A DNA stretch of 43,300 nt from Patescibacteria group bacterium (GCA_004296925.1 SCVI01000039.1:1-43300), one strand, 5' to 3'. Counted from the stretch's first letter, positions 25,882-34,240 are shown. Numbers and translations are program-made. The notes: generated by a model from the letters alone, not told the origin.

Positions 25882-26003
25882 AGAGGTACGTCTATACAAT
25901 AAATAAAATAATAATGATGGGTTTATTCCCTACTAAAATGGTAGCACACCTGAACTCGCTAAAAGCGATGGTGTGGATAGCACAAAAAGGCTCTGCTAAG
26001 GAG

Positions 26004-26570
26004 TTACTTTCGCCCAATAATAATTCTATGTGAGAACTCAAGAATGTCTCGGAGTAACCGATCTCTTGCTTCGAGTCTTTCTCGAAAGGCCTTTGTTTCT
26101 AAGACCGCGTAGCGAAGCGGTATCGCTGAAACGTGTTCAGCTTTTCTAATTGCCTGCGCAATACGAGGGTCGTGAGGACGACGCGCAACGATTAATAAGT
26201 CCACACTGCTTTGCGACTCATTTGCTAAAATTCCTGTAGCAATTACAAGAGTAAGTGCGGGTACACCAGTGAATGCTCGCGCGAGTGTTCTATCGTCAGG
26301 GAGTGTTGCTTCTCCTAAAAACCTTTTCAAAGAATCAGCAAGTGGGTGAGATTTGTTAAATGCATACGTCGTTGTCTTCCCACTTTTTCGGGCGTTTAAA
26401 ATACCAAGTCTTGCGAGTGTTGATGTCTCACGAGAAATCGTTACTTTCGATCCTCCGATAGTACTCGCAACGGTGGATGCCGGGGCGCGTTCATCAGTAT
26501 TGAAAGCAAAAAATTTCAGAACCTTGAGACGTGTGGAAGAAGAACAAAATCGGACGACGTCTGGAAACAT
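26004..26570 (-). CDS. Winged-helix (ArsR-like) regulator with C-terminal nucleotidyltransferase-like domain
   Basis: 188 aa. Residues about 5-75 form a winged helix: SSSTRLKVLKFF, ASTVASTIGGSKVTISRETSTLARLGIL split here at GG, then RKSGKTTTYAFN as the wing. The C-terminal part, with SSVDLLIVARR, resembles the core of a minimal nucleotidyltransferase, although the usual GSxARG motif is not evident. Such HTH-nucleotidyltransferase fusions are frequent in CPR and archaea and are usually DNA-binding. It may bind the 40-bp palindrome that overlaps its own predicted promoter; that is inference. Confidence 0.75.
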   Translation of the reverse strand: MFPDVVRFCSSSTRLKVLKFFAFNTDERAPASTVASTIGGSKVTISRETSTLARLGILNARKSGKTTTYAFNKSHPLADSLKRFLGEATLPDDRTLARAFTGVPALTLVIATGILANESQSSVDLLIVARRPHDPRIAQAIRKAEHVSAIPLRYAVLETKAFRERLEARDRLLRDILEFSHRIIIGRK

Positions 26571-26697
26571 TGGAGTATTGTACCTAGCTAAATGTTAAAA
26601 GTAAAAAAACTGATTCTTTGTGCTTTTTCGATGACTTTTCACGTAACTTTGCTTTTGACTTTATTCGTGATTCTGTTCGTAATTCTGTGAAATGTCT

Positions 26698-26737
26698 GGT
26701 CTAGTATAATTATGCTATAGCATAATTATACTAGACC
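26698..26737. promoter_or_regulatory. 40-bp perfect palindrome, possible operator
   Basis: Arms GGTCTAGTATAATTATGCTA and TAGCATAATTATACTAGACC are exact complements with no loop. TATAAT lies in both arms. No T-run follows on either strand, so it is not a typical terminator. Confidence 0.7.
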
Positions 26738-26754
26738 GTTAGATATTTGTGTAA
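26725..26754 (-). promoter_or_regulatory. Predicted promoter of the winged-helix regulator
   Basis: Minus strand: TTACAC (26754-26749), 18-bp spacer, TATAAT (26730-26725). The -10 is inside the palindrome, so binding there would block the promoter. The leader would be about 150 nt. Confidence 0.45.
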
Positions 26755-27113
26755 TTGACAGAGTCGGTGGCAGCGGACACGATCGCTGTGAGATTTTTTG
26801 AATAATAAATAGATGTGGTGAAAATAGATACACCACGAGGTGTCTGTCTAATCAATTGATTGGTCCCGCGATAAAATACATATCGTGGAATGTGTGTGGC
26901 ATTAATACGTTTAGTGATGCCGAATACATAATAAAGATTTGGGATGTGAACTGAGAAATGTATTGATGCACGAATGAGTGAAGTACGTTTAAAAAATAAA
27001 TAAAAACGCAGAACAGGTACATGAATAATAAATGCTTGTAAAAAACTCTTCGTAGTTTTTTTGAAAATTAGTACCTGATCTTCAACTTCCCCACTTTCAG
27101 CGTTTGTAATTTT
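26739..27113 (-). CDS. Start-less open frame of 124 codons, possible gene or remnant
   Basis: Minus-strand frame open from just after a stop at 27114-27116 to TAA at 26739. It has no ATG or GTG near the 5' end; ATT at codon 2 or a TTG far inside (codon 86) would be the only starts. The translation shows a hydrophobic-basic middle (FIIHVPVLRFYLFFKR) and a regular C-terminus (TPRGVSIFTTSIYYSKNLTA). It may be a decayed gene, a gene with a rare start, or chance. The rest of 26571-27330 holds only the palindrome, a terminator and hairpins. Confidence 0.3.
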   Translation of the reverse strand, partial: KITNAESGEVEDQVLIFKKTTKSFLQAFIIHVPVLRFYLFFKRTSLIRASIHFSVHIPNLYYVFGITKRINATHIPRYVFYRGTNQLIRQTPRGVSIFTTSIYYSKNLTAIVSAATDSVNYTNI

Positions 27114-27121
27114 TTATCATA

Positions 27122-27153
27122 AAAAATACCCAGACATATGTCTGGGTATTTTT
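27122..27153. terminator. Bidirectional terminator downstream of rplL
   Basis: A perfect palindrome, AAAAATACCCAGACAT / ATGTCTGGGTATTTTT. It ends the rplJL transcript on the minus strand. Confidence 0.8.
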
Positions 27154-27206
27154 GATTTCGAGAATTACCGCCTTGGTCGACATGTTCTCGTTTCGAAACC
27201 TCCTCG

Positions 27207-27351
27207 GTCCGTGTTCCTAACACGGACACCTACGGAAAAGTTGAGTAATCGTCTTAGACGAGTTCAACTTTTCCTCCACTGGCCCGCATGTTCTCATGAC
27301 GGGCACGGCTGGCAATGTGGAGTGCTCGCGTTACGCGAGCTCCACCTTGCC
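27207..27351. repeat. Cluster of three strong hairpins in the rplL 3' region
   Basis: 27207-27227 (GTCCGTGTT-cct-AACACGGAC), 27234-27274 (GGAAAAGTTGA/TCAACTTTTCC with an inner CGTC/GACG), and 27311-27351 (GGCAA.GTGGAG/CTCCAC.TTGCC with an inner CTCGCG/CGCGAG). The last covers the rplL stop codon. They may protect the mRNA 3' end or be repeat elements. Confidence 0.55.
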
Positions 27352-27732
27352 ACCCGCCTCCTCAATTTTCTTCTTGAGGGCTTCTGCGTCTTCTTTCTTC
27401 ACACCTTCTTTCAATACTGAAGGAGCTGCATCAACGAGATCTTTTGCTTCCTTAAGACCAAGCGCAAGAGCTTCCTTAACTACCTTGATGACTGCAATTT
27501 TTTGCGCACCAAAATCAGTAAGCTTCACGGTGAAAGTTGACTTCTCTTCTGCTGCCTCTCCTGCTATTGCGGGACCTGCAACTGCAACTGCTGCTGCAGA
27601 GACACCAAACTTTTCTTCAAATACTTTCACGAGCTCATGGAGTTCCATAACGCTCATTGTTTCAATTTTCTCAACGATGTCCTTGAACTTTGCAGGGACT
27701 TCACTTAGGGTTGCTTGTGTTTCGTCTGACAT
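27331..27732 (-). CDS. rplL: Ribosomal protein bL12 (L7/L12)
   Basis: 133 aa, the acidic stalk protein that recruits translation factors. The N-terminal dimerisation part ([26 protein letters not shown]) is followed by an alanine-rich hinge and the C-terminal domain with [27 protein letters not shown], written here to show order only. Each is split in the family by the same spacing. Start ATG 27732 is preceded by AAAATTATAATC with no Shine-Dalgarno. It lies 25 nt after rplJ. Confidence 0.97.
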   Translation of the reverse strand: MSDETQATLSEVPAKFKDIVEKIETMSVMELHELVKVFEEKFGVSAAAVAVAGPAIAGEAAEEKSTFTVKLTDFGAQKIAVIKVVKEALALGLKEAKDLVDAAPSVLKEGVKKEDAEALKKKIEEAGGKVELA

Positions 27733-27757
27733 GATTATAATTTTATTTTTTAATTAA

Positions 27758-28264
27758 CTATGCTTTTTTCTCAGCAATTTGATTGAGCGCAATCACCATA
27801 CGCTGAATTGGCGAATTGATGATGTTTACAAACATACCTCGCAACATTGGTGTTGCGGGAATTTCTGCAACTTGCACCGCATCTTTCAGAGATAAGTAAC
27901 GTCCTTCTAATGCTCCTCCTAAAAAGCCAAGCTTGCCTTTAAACTTCTTTACGAAGCTTCCAAGGCTTCTTGCTGGAAGCGTTACATCGGTATCTTCAGA
28001 AGAAGTTGAGATGTAGGCCATAGCTACCTCACCTGGCATCTCAGGCATTTCGCCCTCATATCCTTTATCGGTAAGCGCTTTTTTAAGAAGTGTTTTTTTC
28101 ACGACAGTGTATTTCACACCATTCGTTCGAAGTGCGTCACGAAGCTCATTTGCTTCTTTCACATTCATCCCCTTAAACGCAACAAAAATAACCGACACCG
28201 CATTTGAAAGCGACTCAGTCACTTCTTTGAGTAGAGACTCCTTTTTTGCTCGAGTAATTGCCAT
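27758..28264 (-). CDS. rplJ: Ribosomal protein uL10
   Basis: 168 aa, the stalk base that binds 23S rRNA and bL12 dimers. The N-terminus (MAITRAKKESLLKEVTE) and FKGMNVKEANELRDALR fit the family, and the C-terminal helix IQRMVIALNQIAEKK is the bL12-binding region. rplK and rplA do not precede it; a TPR protein gene and a 35-aa gene do. The leader region holds structured RNA that may be the L10 autoregulatory site. No Shine-Dalgarno. Confidence 0.96.
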   Translation of the reverse strand: MAITRAKKESLLKEVTESLSNAVSVIFVAFKGMNVKEANELRDALRTNGVKYTVVKKTLLKKALTDKGYEGEMPEMPGEVAMAYISTSSEDTDVTLPARSLGSFVKKFKGKLGFLGGALEGRYLSLKDAVQVAEIPATPMLRGMFVNIINSPIQRMVIALNQIAEKKA

Positions 28265-28309
28265 AATAACTAGGTATTAGGTTCTAGGTTTTAGGTTTTA
28301 GTCTCGGAA

Positions 28310-28500
28310 AATCCGGAAAAAAACTAAAAACAACAACCGGATTAATTACACACGTTCTATAGGAGTTCGAGGCGGATCGACCGCGCCCTCGACTTAGGCT
28401 GGCAAACTTTCGTTTATTATCCTCTTTGAGAGGGCCAAGCTGTCTCCAGTCGTGCTAAAAGAGAGAGTATCACGCTCATCCCTCTCATTCAAGCTGGGAG
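28310..28500 (-). ncRNA. Candidate L10 leader (autoregulatory structured 5' region of rplJL)
   Basis: Between the 35-aa gene and rplJ is a 190-nt non-coding stretch with paired regions: TCGAGGCGG/CCGCGCCCTCGA near 28364-28393 and CTGGAGACAG with a CCAGCC further on (minus strand). Position and the GGAGACAGC block resemble L10 leaders, where L10(L12) binds its own mRNA. An AT-rich run of TAGGTTYTAGG words (28270-28305) lies next to the rplJ start. Assignment is by position and motif only. Confidence 0.4.
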
Positions 28501-28503
28501 GTG

Positions 28504-28611
28504 TTACGTTACCAGTGCGCCAAAAACAGATATAACAACAACACTAATCAGGATAATTACAGAAAATCCTAGTAGAAATCTAAAAAACGCCGGTGTAAAA
28601 AGTCCTTTCAT
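28504..28611 (-). CDS. 35-aa single-helix membrane peptide
   Basis: ATG 28611 to TAA 28504. The peptide is MKGLFTPAFFRF followed by about 20 hydrophobic residues (LLGFSVIILISVVVISVFGA), so one membrane helix. It starts 8 nt after the TPR-gene stop, which suggests co-transcription. Typical of small membrane proteins; function unknown. Confidence 0.5.
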   Translation of the reverse strand: MKGLFTPAFFRFLLGFSVIILISVVVISVFGALVT

Positions 28612-28619
28612 GGTACTTG

Positions 28620-29429
28620 TTAGTTAGAGAGCTTCTCTATTTCAGCTCCGAAGCCGTCGATCTGAGTTACATTCCCTGCTTTTCGCGCTCTCTCTAATGC
28701 GGTTGTGTATACCTCGAGTGCTTTTACCTTGTCACCTCTGTCTCGGTAATACGCACCAAGGAGTCCATATGGGTCAGGATTCTCTGGGAACTTTGCACCT
28801 GCAGAAATAAGAGTGTCGACAGCAAGAGTTGATTCGGTCTTATAAAGATAACGATAAAGCTCGTGGAGTTCGAAGTATGGTGAAATCATTTTTGGATCTG
28901 CGGTCATTGCTTTCTTCAAATACATTTCTGACTTCGGAAAATCTTTGAGATTGTACTTATAGAGCTTCCCGAGATTCTCATACACAGTCGCTACCCCTGG
29001 CGCAGGCACTACTTCTGCCAAGAAATTCCACACATCTCTCGCTCCTTCATAGTCACTCGCTGAGTGATACAAAACGCCGAGCGTGAACCAATCATCAGCT
29101 CGATTCATGTCTTTCTTTAGCCTTATAGCCACATCTCCAATCTGCTTCTTCATTATTGCTTGTGCTTCCAGCGGAGTATTTGCTGGAAACTGCACCTCCC
29201 TATCCAAATTCGGAGCAAGTGATCTGAGATCTACTCCACCTACCTCCTCTATTGTGTAGTTGTCATTTCCTGAACCACTACTCTCTACAACCTCATTGTT
29301 CTTTAAAGAGTTTGACTGAAGAATGAAGACAAGTAATCCTCCTAATATAAGAGCCGACAGAGAAACGCCGATAACGAGCGGTAGCTTTGATTTTTTTTCT
29401 GGTGTAGTTGTTTCGTTCATATTGTTCAT
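28620..29429 (-). CDS. Membrane-anchored tetratricopeptide (TPR) protein
   Basis: 269 aa. After a short polar N-terminus, one transmembrane helix (about residues 16-37, LPLVIGVSLSALILGGLLVFI) anchors the protein with its bulk outside. Tandem TPR-like helix pairs follow from about residue 95: DWFTLGVLYHSASDYEGARD, YENLGKLYKYNLKDFPKSEMY, PYGLLGAYYRDRGDKVKALE. TPR arrays bind partner proteins; here an envelope role is likely. ATG 29429 and 29420 are both possible starts. Followed by the 35-aa gene. Confidence 0.8.
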   Translation of the reverse strand: MNNMNETTTPEKKSKLPLVIGVSLSALILGGLLVFILQSNSLKNNEVVESSGSGNDNYTIEEVGGVDLRSLAPNLDREVQFPANTPLEAQAIMKKQIGDVAIRLKKDMNRADDWFTLGVLYHSASDYEGARDVWNFLAEVVPAPGVATVYENLGKLYKYNLKDFPKSEMYLKKAMTADPKMISPYFELHELYRYLYKTESTLAVDTLISAGAKFPENPDPYGLLGAYYRDRGDKVKALEVYTTALERARKAGNVTQIDGFGAEIEKLSN

Positions 29430-29480
29430 ACATTGTAGGCTTAAACTCTTTCATCGGCAACGCACGCAACCGCAAACATA

Positions 29481-29524
29481 ACAGAGGTCCGACCTCTGTT
29501 TAAATTACAAAGGCCGGACCTCTG
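29481..29524. repeat. REP-like palindromes downstream of the RAYT gene
   Basis: ACAGAGGTCCGACCTCTGT (29481-29499) is a perfect 19-nt palindrome, and a related half-palindrome AAAGGCCGGACCTCTG follows. The core AGGTCSGACCT recurs at 30035-30051 and 30238-30278. Confidence 0.75.
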
Positions 29525-29543
29525 TTTTTGATTCTAGTGCAAT

Positions 29544-30221
29544 TCACTCATCCGTTGCATTTCGTAAAAAATTGAGGAGTTCCTCTAGGTCATTTTGTTC
29601 TTTCATAAAATCTGGGGCTTGATTATAGGCAATCAACTGACGCCATTGGCGCTCACCGACCGAATAATCATAAAAACTTGAATACGGGTAGGTCGCTAAA
29701 AATTTGCGCACCGCGTCGGGATCCTCAATCCCTTTTTCTTCCCAAAGTGGTTCAATAAGAGAGACAGGATTTAAATGTACATATGAAAATATGTATCGAA
29801 AATAAGGGTTCGTACCAACATGACGACTCTTAAAACGTCCCTGAAACAAAACACCGCTATGGGCGTGCTTGGCATTGAAATACATAGTATAGGCAGTTAC
29901 GACCTTTCTCATGAAGCGCGTAATCCCTTGATCTTCTTCTTGCCTCAACACAAAGTGAAAATGGTTAGGCATAAGAGTCCACGCCATAATACTGACGAGT
30001 GGTTTGCCGCGTACTTCTAAATCCATAATATCTGCAAAGGTCCGACCTTTGTATCTGCTAAGTAGTGCGCGAGTATCTACCGGAGCAATACTGTTTGCGA
30101 GAAAAAGGATAAGAAGTAATCGTTCGTAATCTTTATTTGAACGAAAGATTAAGTTCTTGTGAGCGCCTCGATTGTAAACATGGTATGTTTCCCCGATTTC
30201 GAGAGGTTTATCTCGTATCAT
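29544..30221 (-). CDS. REP-associated tyrosine transposase (RAYT, IS200/IS605-like Y1)
   Basis: 225 aa, the usual RAYT size. These HuH endonucleases cut and join single-stranded DNA at REP hairpins. The HuH motif is MPNHFHFVL, and the catalytic tyrosine is likely in the YIFSYVHLNPV helix. GETYHVYNRG at the N-terminus is the family's start signature. It has REP-like palindromes on both sides, and its own coding sequence contains one copy at 30035-30051. No second IS gene (TnpB) is present. Probably domesticated or a mobiliser of the repeats. Confidence 0.9.
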   Translation of the reverse strand: MIRDKPLEIGETYHVYNRGAHKNLIFRSNKDYERLLLILFLANSIAPVDTRALLSRYKGRTFADIMDLEVRGKPLVSIMAWTLMPNHFHFVLRQEEDQGITRFMRKVVTAYTMYFNAKHAHSGVLFQGRFKSRHVGTNPYFRYIFSYVHLNPVSLIEPLWEEKGIEDPDAVRKFLATYPYSSFYDYSVGERQWRQLIAYNQAPDFMKEQNDLEELLNFLRNATDE

Positions 30222-30237
30222 CCAATAAGAATATCAC

Positions 30238-30278
30238 CCACCTCCCCTACAAAGGTCGGACCTTTGTAGGGGAGGTGG
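30238..30278. repeat. REP-like 41-nt palindrome upstream of the RAYT gene
   Basis: Two 20-nt arms (CCACCTCCCCTACAAAGGTC and its exact complement) around a single central G. It shares the AAAGGTCGGACCTTT core with the copy inside the gene (30035-30051). Confidence 0.8.
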
Positions 30279-30294
30279 AGATTTTTGGACACGC

Positions 30295-30325
30295 AAAAAC
30301 CCGCCCCTTGTGAGGGCGGGTTTTT
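30295..30325. terminator. Terminator of the S-layer-like gene
   Basis: AAAAACCCGCCC-cttgtga-GGGCGGGTTTTT is a strong hairpin with a T run, 56 nt after the minus-strand stop at 30381. Confidence 0.85.
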
Positions 30326-30380
30326 GCTGCTAACCCAAATTGTTAGCTGGAGTTTCCGTGAGGAAACTAAAGGTCAAGCC

Positions 30381-33300
30381 TTAGTGAGAGCGGGTTGCGT
30401 ACAAACCACCTGCAGAAAGACCTGGGACACCGTATCCGTTTGTCCAATCCTGATCTGCACGAGCTGCTGTAGTCGTGGAGTTAGGAGACCAAGCGAATGC
30501 AGTTGCTGAGATACTACCCGCTGCAAGCAATGGGTTAGCAGTAGCACCAGCTGCAGTTGATGGGAACGTTGAAGATCCGAGGATCTTAGTCGTTACCGCT
30601 GCGCCAGTTGCAGATCCAGAAATCGAGCCGCGAACCTCGAAGTATCGAGTTTGGCCAGCTGGAACTTGGATTGCAGTTGCTGTATTACCTGCTGTTGTGA
30701 CACCGATAGTGACGTTGCCGTCTGCTGGTACCGTTGCATCAACATTTGCCTGGAGGTCTCCGCTTGAGGAAACACCCGAGATAGCCTGTGAGTAACCAGA
30801 GTCAGTAAATCCGTAGATTGTTACGTTAGTGACCGAAGCAGTCGTAGTCGCAAGGTTAATTGCAAACTGCGTAATACCTACTGGCCCCTTAGCGTCAGCC
30901 GTTACCTTAAATCGCATCAAGCGACCATCGGTTAGACCCGTTGTTCCGTTGACTGTTGAGTCAAGCGCAAACGTTGGGAACGACTTAAATACACGAACTC
31001 CTGAAGTTGCAGATGATCCTGATGGGTAGATGGTCGTACCAGATGATACGCCCGAACCTTCCGCATTCAAGAAGTCAACAGCGACCAAGTGACCTGAGAA
31101 GGTTACTGGCTCACCTGTTCCTACATTCTGGAAGTTAGCTTTGATGGTAAGAGTCTTATCAGTGTTCTTTACGAGAGTCACAACACTTGAAAGTGTTGAT
31201 GTTGCTGTCGTGTTAGAACCTGTGAAGTACGCCTCACCTACCTGTGTTGCGCCATCCCAAATCGTAACCTTTACGAGGTCAGATGATGATGATGATGCAG
31301 TGTTGGTAAGAGTAAGTCCAACTTTTCTGAGGTTTAAGTCCTCATTAGCTGAACGGAACTTAAGCGCACCTACAGTGACGTCAGTAGCACCTGCAGCGGC
31401 AAGCGTGAAGCTTGGGCTTGAGGCATCAAGAGCAACCGTAGCAGAACCAGAAGCAACAGTCATAGTGATTGTTGCGCTTGTAGTATCTGTACCTGTGATT
31501 GTTGTTCCTGAAGTTGCACCTGTGAATGTGTAGGTAGAAGCTAGACCTGGTGCAAATGACCATGTACCTGCATTCGTTGCCGAACCAGAAACATTACATT
31601 TGATACCGATAGTCTTTACCGTACCCTTTGCAACCGTTACAGGATTATCAAGCGTGAATGTAACAGTTGCAATTGATGAACCTGAAGGATTTACAACGTT
31701 CGAACCAGTCGAAAGTTGTGTTGCTCCATCGAACGCTGCACATGAAGTGAGTTCTGTAACTACACCTGTTGCGTACGTCAATTTTGCTGGGATAGAAGCG
31801 AGGCGAACATCTTCACCTGATTGCGTTGCATCATACTGGAAGTTCGCGAAGAGAACTTGCGATCCACCAGGAGTGATGTTTTGCGAAGCAGGAGAGTTTG
31901 CTGTACCAACTGCGACAGCACCCGCTTTCACAGTCATGGTGTTCATAGAGAACACACCATTTGCTGAGAGAGAGATTGTGTTGCCAGTTGTTTCACCCTT
32001 AACGTTTGTCCATCCAGAAGATGGTGTTGAAGAGACGATGTACGTGGATCCGTTTGTTGAACTAGAATCTACTTTACCGCGAAGTGTATACACTTGGCGG
32101 CCGGTCTTGTAGGTAACTGAGTCAGTAAATGTAATCGTCGAAGCGTTTGCACTTACGTACACAGAGTCAACTGGACCTGCAACAACTGAACCGTTTGCAT
32201 CAACAAGAGTGACATTGGTCAATTTTTGAGCACCAGTTGTAGTTGCTACGTTAAATACGTGCGACTGGATTGTCATGCCTTCACCTCTCAAGTCAACTGC
32301 GTAACCACCGAGAGGCTGGTTAGAAAGGTTGATTGCGATGTTCTGAGCTGCAACTTCGTTTGCTTTACCAATTGAAGTTACTGAAGCACCAGAGATCGTT
32401 ACTTGAGTTGAGTAAACGAATGGAGTTCCGTTTGTGATTGTGAGAGTTCCACGAGATGAAGGAACTGCAGTTGAGCTAGCTGCTGGAGAGACACCATAGT
32501 TGTATGTCTGACCAACTCCGAAGATGTCAGTAGTTCGGTCGATATCGAAGACTACAGTGCGGTTTGCAGCACCTGATCCTACGATGTCGTATTGAACGTA
32601 TACATCTACTTGGTTACCCTTTGCAATTACTACACCTGAACCGAGATTCGTTTCGTAGTACTTACCATCTGAAGAAACAGTGGTTGGGTATGCAGTGCCA
32701 CCTACAACCGTTTGCACGTTTGCGATGTCAGTTGCTGATACTGAACCTGTCTGATTCCATCGGATGTTCTTAAGGCGAACGTCTTCAGAAGATCCTGCTG
32801 TAAGGCGAAGACCTGTTGTCTTGTATGCGGTTGTGCCGATTTCCTTCGTTTGGTTCGTATTTGCTGCGAACGCATTTGAAGTAGCAATCGTCATAGTACC
32901 GACAGTCAAGGAATTGTTGTTCACGTTGTGAGCACCAACGATAGGAAGTGATCCAGAAACGGTTGCTGAAGTGTTAACTGCAACAAGCGCGAGTCCTGGA
33001 GCTTCACCAGCGTACGAAGAAAGAGAAGATGCCATGTTTCCTGCGAGCAAGAAAGTCTTGGTTGTTCCCTTTGCAATCGTAAATGGTACGCCAACAGTTG
33101 CCTGGTGGTTTGAGTTGAAAGTCTTGGCAACACCAACTTGCATTCCTGTTGATTCGTCAACGAGGACGATACCAGCAAATGCAGCGTCTTGTCCGAGACC
33201 ATCTTTCTGTACCGTTACTGAGTTCACTGTTACGTCACCATCGTTACCGGCAGTGAGTGTGAATCGAGTAAACGGAACGCGCGTAGCACCTGCTGGTGAT

Positions 33301-33863
33301 AGCGAGTTTTGTGGTTGTGAACCAGCAGCAACGGTCAATCCTGTTCCCGTTGGAGTCGTTCCACCTCCTGTTGATCCACCTGTTGATGAACCACCGAGTT
33401 TGAACGCTGCTTGCGAGATAGGTCCGAAGTAGCCGACTGCAGGAGAAACTCCTGCTGCCTTCTGCCATGCGGATACCGCAGCTACAGTTTGTGAACCGAA
33501 GTAGCCGGTCGCACCTGCTGGGATCGAGTATCCAGCTGCGATAAGCGCAGTTTGAAGACAAGTTACCTCAGCACCTTTCGAGCCAGTCGTAAGACTGCCT
33601 GTGAAAGTACATGAGCCAGATACTGAGCCGCCTGAGCCGCCTGTTGGGGCTGTTCCGCGAAGCGATGCGTCAACGTTCGAGATTGTCGAAGCGTCAGCAC
33701 CGAACGACTGCAAGAGAGAGATGATTGCAGAAATTTGAGTATCCGTTAGCGCCGCTGCTTCTGCACGCGATGCTGTAAACGTAAACGCAAATCCTGCCAC
33801 CATTGAGACTGCAACGACGAGCGCTGCAACCTTTGTGAGTGAATTGTTTACAATTGAAGTCAT
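30381..33863 (-). CDS. S-layer-like secreted surface protein with peptidoglycan-binding domain
   Basis: 1160 aa. The N-terminus has a signal peptide (KVAALVVAVSMVAGFAFTFTA, likely cleaved near SRAEAA). A peptidoglycan-binding type 1 domain follows at about residues 84-157 (GSKGAEVTCLQTALIAAGY, then TGYFGSQTVAAVSAWQKAAG, then VGYFGPISQAAF). A Gly/Ser/Thr-rich linker (158-175) leads to about 980 residues of beta-rich repeats rich in Thr, Ser, Val and Ala. Such proteins form the abundant surface layer in CPR cells. It lacks a C-terminal membrane helix, so the N-terminal domain probably attaches it to the wall. It has an exceptional non-coding leader of several hundred nt. Confidence 0.88.
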   Translation of the reverse strand: MTSIVNNSLTKVAALVVAVSMVAGFAFTFTASRAEAAALTDTQISAIISLLQSFGADASTISNVDASLRGTAPTGGSGGSVSGSCTFTGSLTTGSKGAEVTCLQTALIAAGYSIPAGATGYFGSQTVAAVSAWQKAAGVSPAVGYFGPISQAAFKLGGSSTGGSTGGGTTPTGTGLTVAAGSQPQNSLSPAGATRVPFTRFTLTAGNDGDVTVNSVTVQKDGLGQDAAFAGIVLVDESTGMQVGVAKTFNSNHQATVGVPFTIAKGTTKTFLLAGNMASSLSSYAGEAPGLALVAVNTSATVSGSLPIVGAHNVNNNSLTVGTMTIATSNAFAANTNQTKEIGTTAYKTTGLRLTAGSSEDVRLKNIRWNQTGSVSATDIANVQTVVGGTAYPTTVSSDGKYYETNLGSGVVIAKGNQVDVYVQYDIVGSGAANRTVVFDIDRTTDIFGVGQTYNYGVSPAASSTAVPSSRGTLTITNGTPFVYSTQVTISGASVTSIGKANEVAAQNIAINLSNQPLGGYAVDLRGEGMTIQSHVFNVATTTGAQKLTNVTLVDANGSVVAGPVDSVYVSANASTITFTDSVTYKTGRQVYTLRGKVDSSSTNGSTYIVSSTPSSGWTNVKGETTGNTISLSANGVFSMNTMTVKAGAVAVGTANSPASQNITPGGSQVLFANFQYDATQSGEDVRLASIPAKLTYATGVVTELTSCAAFDGATQLSTGSNVVNPSGSSIATVTFTLDNPVTVAKGTVKTIGIKCNVSGSATNAGTWSFAPGLASTYTFTGATSGTTITGTDTTSATITMTVASGSATVALDASSPSFTLAAAGATDVTVGALKFRSANEDLNLRKVGLTLTNTASSSSSDLVKVTIWDGATQVGEAYFTGSNTTATSTLSSVVTLVKNTDKTLTIKANFQNVGTGEPVTFSGHLVAVDFLNAEGSGVSSGTTIYPSGSSATSGVRVFKSFPTFALDSTVNGTTGLTDGRLMRFKVTADAKGPVGITQFAINLATTTASVTNVTIYGFTDSGYSQAISGVSSSGDLQANVDATVPADGNVTIGVTTAGNTATAIQVPAGQTRYFEVRGSISGSATGAAVTTKILGSSTFPSTAAGATANPLLAAGSISATAFAWSPNSTTTAARADQDWTNGYGVPGLSAGGLYATRSH

Positions 33864-34240
33864 GAGTAAGGAAGTAATTTCTAATGTTCTAACGCAGTTT
33901 GAGTTCGCGCGTAATTAAATAAATGCGCTCGCCTTCACTGCGGGTGCGAGGACACGAAACATTCCAAATAAATTTGAAACATTCGCGAGCCCGCCGCATA
34001 CCTGTTAATAAGCACAACTAAGGAGTTGAACTTTCCGTTATCGTTTGCTCGAAAGAAAAATGAATTTCTTCTTCGCTCGTAGAACGGTTAGCACAACTTG
34101 TAAGTCGAACCTTCTGTTATCACGAGCGCGTAAAAAAATAAATTTATTTACGCACCCGAACAACAGTTAGCACAACTTCATTTCCATCACTCAACAACTT
34201 TTACATTGTTGAGAGAATGGCAAAAATAATTTTTCGTTCG
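33864..34240 (-). ncRNA. Structured 5' leader of the S-layer-like gene with tandem ~79-nt RNA units
   Basis: Unit A (34102-34178) and unit B (34024-34099) share the start AAGTTGTGCTAAC and the same fold: an outer stem (AAGUUG/CGACUU in A, AGUUG/CAACU in B), a UGCUAA/AAGGUU-type internal loop, a second stem (CUGUU/AACAG in A, CCGUU/AACGG in B) and an AT-rich top hairpin. A third, partial start (AGTTGTGCT) comes at 34019, at the same period. An 8-bp hairpin (34190-34213, CTCAACAA/TTGTTGAG) precedes unit A. The role may be mRNA stability or sensing. Confidence 0.65.

Noticed and set aside
29544-30278. Complete IS200/IS605 element
   Set aside because: No TnpB gene and the palindromes are REP-like; the protein is RAYT-like rather than a full IS.
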